A stretch of 64,000 bases of DNA from Mermis nigrescens (taxonomy: Eukaryota > Nematoda > Enoplea > Mermithida > Mermithidae), in NCBI GenBank assembly GCA_036768485.1, contig JAVLUZ010000508.1, positions 682,001 to 746,000 on the forward strand. The letters are read 5' to 3'. Below are positions 44,201-53,200 of the stretch, piece after piece; the first letter of the stretch is position 1; each line of letters opens with the position of its first letter. Made by a program: the position numbers and the translations under genes. The notes beneath the pieces were generated by a model that made no database searches, was not told the DNA's origin, and was given only the letters and a program-made list of their open reading frames with translations.

Positions 44201-47200
44201 ATCTTTGTAAACAGAGTAGAGACAGTTTCAGCCGATTTTCGGTTGTACAAAAAAATCGAAGTTTTTTTTGTACAAAAAAGAAAACAGTGCTACCAAGCAT
44301 ATCGGACAAACTTATTGAGGGAGAGTAAGTTATATACTTCAGTAAAACACTAGCATACATCACAACCTGAGATTCTGAAGGTCAGTTGAGTGAAGTGCCA
44401 GGAATAAATTTTAAAATTAAGAATTAATTTCTATTCAACTGTCTGTTGTTTATCAGTAGAAAAAATATGGAAATCGAATGTCTTCAAAAATAACGAGCGC
44501 ACGAAAATTACCTGAGTGGAAGCATGCACACATGAGCAGCGACCGAATTCTGGGGGATGGGGGGCAAGATGGTGCGAAATCGGCAAAACTCGCTTGAAAA
44601 TGCCAAAATTCCAATACTGGAGTCTACCGGATTCTATGAAGTCCGGCGGATTCTTGGCGTCTAAAACCCTCTACGTCCATATTTAGAAGCACGTTATCAT
44701 TAATATCATACAATGGATGACGACGGAGTACCTCAGGTTTTAGAAAATCTGGTTCTGTCGGGTGATTTTGAAGAAAACGAACGGTGTTGCAAAAGAATTA
44801 TTGATCTGAATGCAGAAAAAAGGCCAAACCGTAAAAATATCGATGATTTTCGACACTTTGTGCCTTATAAATATTTGCATTTTTTATGCCTAGAAATTTA
44901 GGCATGGTTAAACTTCACTACTGACGGTCGAGAGCTTCATTTTACCACACATAAACGTATTGTACTGTATTGTAGTACCCTAAAATTCATATTCATATAC
45001 AAAATGCACAGTTTGGAAGCCATATCTTTGTATTTACATGTACGAAGAGACCTTGTACGAAAACATACTCATCAATCATCCTCCGCGCGCACATTTAATT
45101 ATCTGCATAGAACGTGATCAAAAATCCGATGTTTCATTAGGTAAAATGCATTTTTAAAATTTTCCTTTTCTTGTGCATCTAAAATGGGGCTTCATGAGTT
45201 AAGGATAGGACATATTGATGATTGAAACGATTAAAAAGCGTGCGGAGTCCTTTTTTAATCAGCAAAGATTTCTCTACTTGTATAAAGACTTTTTGAGACT
45301 TTCTGTCTCTAAATAAACACATTAGAAATGTCGGATTGAGTATCTTTTAAATTCCAAATTATATTAACTCAAAATTGATTTAGTAAAAACAGAAATTGTC
45401 AAAATTTTCGGCTCTTTGCGTCCTTTTAGCAAACTACAATGACCTGTTTTCTTTTGTAAAACTTATGTACGCTTTGAGTTTAGAAGTTGGCATTAATTAG
45501 CTTATAAGAGTAACTCAAACCAATATAATTTAACATGGAAATCATTTTGTGTCATGCCAGTTTTTATTTATGTATCTTTGTAAAGTCTCAAAATTTGGTG
45601 TCAGGCGATAGGGAGATACACAATTCCCTTGCTCCTTGTGCCCGTTCACTTTTGAGAACTATTTTCACATAAAGGGCTGCAGATTCGACTTAAAAATAAT
45701 GGAAATATGAAAAGTTCCTGGATTTCACCTCCCTCTGGCCACATAGTTACTAACTGCGGTCTTTTGCATTGAAAAACGAGATCATTTAACTTAGCTGAGC
45801 GAATAAAGAATAAATGTAATTTTTAAATCGTCCGACTAGCATAATCTGCATGAAATGTTTATGGTTGGATGAATGAAGTGACTCGTATAAAACGTGCAAT
45901 GAAGAGTACCTAATCAGACGGAGTACAAATATATTTTGGACACTTTATAAAACTTTGACCAAAGGAGATTTTTTCTAATCTTCAGAAGTATTGACCACTG
46001 ATAAAAATGTAAGGTCTAGCAATAAAATGAATGCTAATTAAGATAATTGGTTGCGTTTTTAAATAGAATTTTTGTAATGAATGACACTTTCCTGTTATTT
46101 TATATCAACTCCCGAAATATCATCAAGCTTAATTTTCATGTTTATGACGTATCGCAATGCCATACTCCATATTTATTAGTATAAAACTCAAGAATATATA
46201 CAGATTCGGCCTTCGGCCAAAGCCGAAGCAAGACCCGGCCGCAGCTTTGGCTTCGGTCGAAGCAAAATTTTTGCAGCATCGGTCGTTCCGTGACCAGAAG
46301 TCATTTTGAGTTAAAATCTACGGCGTACAACGACGAAAAAACGCTGCGCTGCAATTGAATACCGACTTTTCGGGCTCTATTTTTGACTGTTTTTGTAAAA
46401 TGTTAGGCTTACAAAAACCCCGGATTCGCGTTACTTCTCAGAAGTAAACTTTAGATTGTTTTTTGGCGACGTTTTGAACTATAAGAAAATCTTGGGGGTC
46501 TGGTTTGGAGAAATCGCCAAATATCACCAAAAATGTTACTAAAAATAGAAATATGGGGGTCTATAATAATGCGAGGGGTTTTTTCAATATCCGAGGGTGC
46601 AAAATCCAGCTCGCCGAAGGTTTGCCCCCCCCCGACATTGCGCCCGAGGTACGTTTCACCCCCGAAGCTTTCGCCCCCCCTCATTTCGCCCCTCGGATGT
46701 TTCAATCCCAATCATTTTGCCCTTTGGATGTTTCGCCCACAGTTCTTAAATAAACGGGAGTCTGCTTTAAAAAAGAGCTTTTGTAAGGTCAAGCTAATTC
46801 TTGGAAATACATAGCAACAAGCAAAAAAGTGGCGGATTGAGGAATGAGTGAAGGAGGGGGTGGGCGGTACCCTCACTGAATTCCAAAACAGTCAATAATA
46901 CACAGGCCAGAAATTCGCTATTCACTTACAGAGTATCGTTTTTTGCCGTACTTTATTTGTTCATTTTCACTCAAAATGATTTCTGTGTGCGGAAGTTTTT
47001 CAAAATAAACTTACAGTTTTTTGTCAAAAAGTGCTTAAATTTCTTTAGTTTTAGTTGAGGAAAATTGGTGAAAATTAGACGTACAAACGCCCAGAAACTT
47101 GAATAGCTTCGTTTTTTTAGAGTTCGAGCACGGTTAGAAAATTTTTAGAAGTAATGCGAAAAAATATAAAGAAAGCTTTCAGACCACCAAAACATGGAAA

Positions 47201-50200
47201 AATTTGAAAAATCACGATGGTCGACGATCATAAATCGTTGTAAAATACATAAACGCATACCCATTCTTTACCCCGTCAAGTATTTTGGGTCAATCACTCC
47301 AGCTTCCCGCTAATCTGCCCCTTAGAAAAAACAGGAGGTGTTTCAATGCTCGTCGGTTATGGGATGAAAATATGCATACCTATGTAACTAAATCAAAAAT
47401 GTGTTTTGGTAAGTTTTATATAACTAATCATCAAACGAGGCAAATCATTCTGGGTCACATACTGGATGGTGCAGTATAATCACAGATATTCGTCGGTGGT
47501 GGGGCGAAATGTTTGTGGGTGAAACATTCGTGGGGCGAAGTGTGCGGGGACGAAAGTTATGGCGGCGAAACGTCGGGGGCTAAATTTGCGGTCGGCTAAA
47601 TATATGTGGAGAATCTTCCGGATGCCCAAAATCCCCCAAACCCTCATGCCGACGTGTGAATAGAAGGCCGTGAGATAAGTTGAAAATGTCGTTTTTTGTT
47701 CTGAATTAATTGTTTGTTTGGCATTTTTAGACTTTCGAAAAATGTTGGAACTCTAATCATACAGAATTTTAATCCTGCCCGTATATAGTTGCAGTAAGTC
47801 CGAATGCTCCTCTAGCTGCCTATGAGCATTCATCGGGTTCTTTGTCTTACTGATTTAAACTGTAATGCGTCGGCTCTTCTTATCCGGCTCGCTAAATTGT
47901 CGAAATGGACCCAAATGAGCAATTTCTATTTTCATTAAGAGCTCATATGTTGTGCATTCGACATTTTTCGCGGGACTCGACCGAATTACCGATTATGTAC
48001 ACAACGAGTCTATATTTTAGTACCGATTAGACTAAGTTGACTTACTCTGCAGTGGCGTAGCTATTGGCGGACTGGGGGGACTAGCCCTCCCTAAATTTTG
48101 GAAGTATGAATATTTTTTACAAGAATCCCCCAATGGAAAAAATTGGAGATTCTCAAAACGGTACATATCTGAAAGACTGCTAGAATAGATTTCAGCGCTG
48201 AGCGCACCGTTTGAGCTAACAAGACCAAAATTTTTGGGCGCTCCGCGCCTTGTTTATTTATATACAACATATTTGTTGTAATATAATTTAAATCGAATCT
48301 GATTTTTTTAAATTTTTCTCTTCCCGTATGTGTAGATCTCGTTGAGAAAAGCTCAAAAACATCATTATTTTTGCCATCCGTAAGTAGTTGTTGGTATATC
48401 CTACTCAAAATTTTTGTCCTCCGAATCGGAAGGCCAGCTACGACACTGCTTGCTTGCCCATTTGGCTAAACTATTGCCAATGTTTATAAAATTAGAAATT
48501 CGAATTTTCTCCTCCCTTTGAAGAATGTCCTTTTTCGTCGCATATCTACTGCAAACAAAATGTTGTTCAATGGAACTGATACACTAAGAATTTTCGTTAA
48601 ATACGTCAAGGATGAAAATGTATTGCGCAATACATACTAGCTGTATATTTCTTATGCGATTTAGAGGGGTTTGGAGACCTTCGTCCACCCTCTACCCTCT
48701 GAAAAATTTTTACTTTTCCCCGGAAATTCAACTTCAAGAATTTTCGATTTTTCGAAGAACCGAATCTCAAGATGTATGTAGGAAAGGTGCCGTTTCACGC
48801 CTTTTAACGGTCTTTCACTCAAAAGTATAGAATTTTCGGCGCTAAGCGTCGCTTACTCTTTCTGACTCCAGTTGATTAATTTTTTCGATTTTTTTCGATC
48901 TTTTTGGCGTTTATACGTTTTGACGCTCTTAAAAGATAGTGCATCTTCAGGAACGCCGAAAAATGATGTTTTTGAGCCCAAAAAGGCACTTCGAAATTTC
49001 ACTACCCTCGAGAACTCATATACCGCGCGTGTCTGGTAACGCTTATATTAAATCGGTAGGATAGTGGACGAGGATCACCCGTATCAGACTATGCTATTCA
49101 ACGACGAGTCGCACAGCTTTGATGACGTCATCATGTCGCTGACCCGCTCTTTGAACTGCTCGGAGGACAGGGCGACATTTTTGGCGTCGTTAGTGGACCG
49201 AGAGGGTCGCACCACCGTGGCCACCGGACAACTCGACTACTGCGACCGAGCCCGACTCGAAATCAAGGTCCTTTTTTGCCGATTAATTAAAAAGCGTTCA
49301 GAATATCTCTAATTTTTTGGGTAGAGTTAGTAGTCGGCCAACGACCTTAAATTTTTAGCCCTAAAATGGCGAAAAAACCTAGAATTGCCAAAAGTGCGAT
49401 TTTTCGCTTAAAATTGGGAGCGTGGTTTAAAAATCTCAACTTTAAAGGACCGAGTTGGGGAGGACGACGACCTATTCTGTTTGAGGAAATTCACGAAACT
49501 ACCCGTTAGCGCATATGTGCTTATAGGCCCGTATCCATGATTCGGTCGAGGGGAACGGTGTGATCGATCGGGCCTGGTATTGACTCGGCTGGGGTGGGGC
49601 CGGGTCTAAAGCAAGAAGGCCGGGGTCGGTCCCTTATAGGGGCCGAAAATTTTTGAGGCCAGATATCTCGAGAACCATTAGGAGATAGGCGAAAATAAAG
49701 ACAGTTTGAGCGCATATCTCGGCGAGCTCTATACGACGGTGGTGAAAAATTTCAACAATTTCATATTGATATACAGCAAATTCATCATTTAAGCTGATTT
49801 CTCATCACCTAATCGACGAATTATTTCTTATCTCTTGCCTTTGTACTTAATCATTGTACTTTACAGAGAAAAACAATACGGATAATGCATAATTCGGTGC
49901 GAAGCGCCGAAAAAATTGACAGGCTCTGCATATTAACTTCAAATTTGAGCGGTTTTGAGCGGGCTAGAAGACAAAAAACATATATAAACAATAAGTACTG
50001 CGCGAAGCGCGGAAAAATTTCATCTTTCTCATGTCAAAACTCAAATTTTGAGCTGTTTTGAGTGAGCTAGAAGGTAAAAACTATAACTAAACAATGAATC
50101 CGGCGCACAGCGCTAGAAAAATTGACATGCTCTCTGTCCATCTATAATTTCAGCGATTTTTAGCGGTTTAGAAGACAAACTATACATAAACAATAAATCC

Positions 50201-53200
50201 GGCGCGAAGCGCCGGAAATTTTGAGTTTACTAGCTCAAAAGTACGCTAAAAACCTGTTCAGGCGATGTTTCAGACGCAGTTCGCTAATTTTCCATTATTC
50301 CCTTTGGGGGACTTTTGGGAAAAACAAAAATTTTTCTCATTTCGGGGGAGAGCGGGCCCCCCTCGCTCCCCTGGATACCTTTTTTAGGAGGGTGGGGGTA
50401 AGTGACATCCAATCTTTGGCCAAAAACGGCCAAAAACGTCTAAAAATGGCCAAAAATTCGATTTTTTTCTAAAAATAGGGTGAGCGGGGGGTCAAAAACT
50501 TTCTGGCTTTGAGTGCGGGTGGGGGAAACGTCCGACTTTAGTTGAAGGGCATAGTTAACCAAGGTCGAAAGTTTAGGGAGGTGAAATCCCAAAATTAAGA
50601 AGCACTAAATTAAGAGTCTAACCTTTTTTTGGAAGTCAAATATGAAAAATGGCTAAAACATCCCTTATAGCATGTTTTAATGTGGAAGACTACATTTTTA
50701 ACTGCTTTTTGTCCCATTCTGACTAGTTTAGTCACTCTTGTAAGTAAAAAATATAAGAATTCATCGAAAATTTTGACTTTTCGTATCATTTTAGGTTCAT
50801 TCTAGGTATTTTTATGGGTAAACAAAGCAGAAATGTATTAGTCGGCGCGACGCGCCAGAATTTTTTAATATCTTCGTTGCTTTTGTACCTAAAAATCATA
50901 CAGAAAATGTTTGATAGCCCAAAATCGTCCGACAGTGTTTCAAGTCTCGGACCCTGAGTTGGGGGTAATACCCCCTCACCCCTCTATGGGAATGTGTCGT
51001 GGTGGGATCCCCCAAAACACGTATAGCGAGACGGACAATTTTTTTGTCATCCTTTACCTAAAACTCGATTTTGGGCCTTCTAAAGGCAATAAAAGGAATG
51101 AAAAATTGCCAGACTTGCACGAGATAATTTGCACATCCATACAACGTTGTTAAGTCAGTTTATTGTTTCGAGCGGACAAAAGGGTAAATTAAATCACTGA
51201 ATTTACTGGCATTACCCGAATAATTTGACCTTTTAAAGCTTTTGAACTCAAGTGCTGCCGATTAGATAGAAGCGTAACTAACAAAGTGGGCCGAAGTGCA
51301 GAAAAATTTTATCGTTTTTTCCCGTCCAAACTAAAATTTTAACTCTATAAAGCCATACTATACGTACAATTTCTAAGTCCGGTGCAGAATTTAAGATACG
51401 TTTACACCTTCGTCTCTCAAAAATCTTTTTACTTATACAAAGCCAGTCAGAAAAAGTCTTTGTACCTTTAGAATCTCTTAACTGAATATAAAAATATAAT
51501 TTTTTGCTATTATCCGAATCGCGATTTCCTACATTATTTCACACGGCCACACTAGGTTATTCCTTGTTTCAAATCCTAGTCATCGTATACTTTTGTTAAG
51601 TACATAGATCAGGCATTGATTAAATCGAAGACATAAAAAACTTGTTGTAAAGTTGTCTTGCCATTTGCTTGTCTTGCAACAAAATCAAATTTTCCTCTTA
51701 TGAACTTTTAAATAAACATTAATTGGCATGGAATAAATGCGCGATCGTGAACCGTTCTTTCTACAGCCGTTATAAACATTTTCAGTAACCTCGGTTGGTA
51801 AACGGATTGACGTTTTGGTAATCTTCGCCACTGGAAGTTCACGTTCATAGGTGTTTTAGGAAGGCCTTTGGGGTTCCGCCCCCAGAATGGCTACTGAATC
51901 CCCGTAAAATGGCCGTGGCCCGAGAATGTCGATTTTTGAAAAAATGTTTGAAAATGCGTGTTTAGCGTTTTTAGCTAACTTTTGGCATCAAAATGTCCAA
52001 TTTTCGGCTCTTCGCGCCATATTCTCGTTTTATGACTATATTTTAAAACTAATTTATTCAAATCTTTGCCAGATTTTGGATCCTCTAGTACGAACTCGTT
52101 GGCCGGCATCATTTTTAGCCCAGAAAGACACCTTTTGAAAATTTTTCGGGGCCGACCCCTCTAGAAATTCCTATGCCGCGCATGTACTTACCTTTACTTC
52201 TACACCGTGTTTCTTGTACAAAATCCGTTTGAACGTGTACAAAGATGGTCCCCGGAACTCCTTGTAAATGCAAATTTTTGTGTACTATTATATAGTACAG
52301 GAGGCGATTTTTTAGTGTTCTAAAACAGGGTTATTCGATCTTTGGTAGTGTATTTTAGCCAATTTCTGCGTTTCTGACGCCAAAAATTACTAAAAATTGT
52401 CTCAGAGCGGCGCTAAGCGCCGAAAAATTTGTTATTTTTCGATTCTAAATGCAAATTCTGCCATTTTAAAGATATATAGGACAAGCAATTACTCATTTCG
52501 GCGCGAAGCGCCGAAGAGTTTTGGGGAATTTTACACCTTTTTTACTCTTTTTGTCTTCCCAAAAATCTTTGTACATTTTGTACACATAAATTTTTGCCTA
52601 TAATATGGCACAGTAGCGATTTTAGTGTATTAAAATTAGAGTTTCTCGACTTTTGGTAGCGTATGCTAACTTATTTCTGGGTTCTCTAAGGGCAAAAATC
52701 ACTAAGAATCGTGTTAAAAGGCGCGAAGCGCCGAAAAATCGGACATTTTGCCTTTTGTAATGCAATTTATGCCATTATAAAGACATGTATAACTACACAA
52801 TTACTCATTTCGGCGCTAAGCGCCGAAAATTTTACGAATTTCAGACCTTTTTTGCAATTTTTGTCTTCCCAGAAATATTTGTACATGCACAAAGGCGGTC
52901 CCGAAAAGTCTTTGTACATCGGGAAAAATCTTTGCGGAATACAAAAAAACAATGTATCTATATACCTTAAAATAGTCGTCCGGACTGGACATTTCTTCAT
53001 CGGCCGCCATCTCAGCCTGATGCAAATAAAAAGACAATTTAGACCACCGAGATCGCCATGCTCGTATCGCGTTGTAGGAAGCGCGGAGCCGCGATTGCGC
53101 ATTTATGCCCACTAATTTTGACTTTTGCGCTTAATTTCTTCGAAACTCGGATAATTTGTAAACTTTTCCTTCGTTAGTGTTAAAATATTTTCATAAAAAG

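Larger units (their letters stand above)
43828..46292. mobile_element. hAT-like element, 2.5 kb, with CTTCGGC subterminal repeats
   Basis: The ends CAGGAAACGACCGAAGC and GCATCGGTCGTTCCGTG are inverted. ACCAGAAG lies at 43,820-43,827 and 46,293-46,300 as an exact 8-bp duplication. Just inside both ends are palindromic AGCTTCGGCTTCGGCC and TTCGGCCTTCGGCC repeats, a pattern expected of transposase-binding sites. Inside are a nested CT MITE and a short open frame. Confidence 0.9.

Noticed and set aside
35906..50215. Regularly spaced hairpin repeats as a CRISPR array
   Set aside because: The spacers are themselves repeated (102-bp units), the host is an animal nucleus, and no cas genes are present.
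52711..53115. 134- and 111-residue overlapping frames on opposite strands
   Set aside because: They read through hairpin repeats of the 312-bp family, and neither has a motif or a splice relation to UBR.
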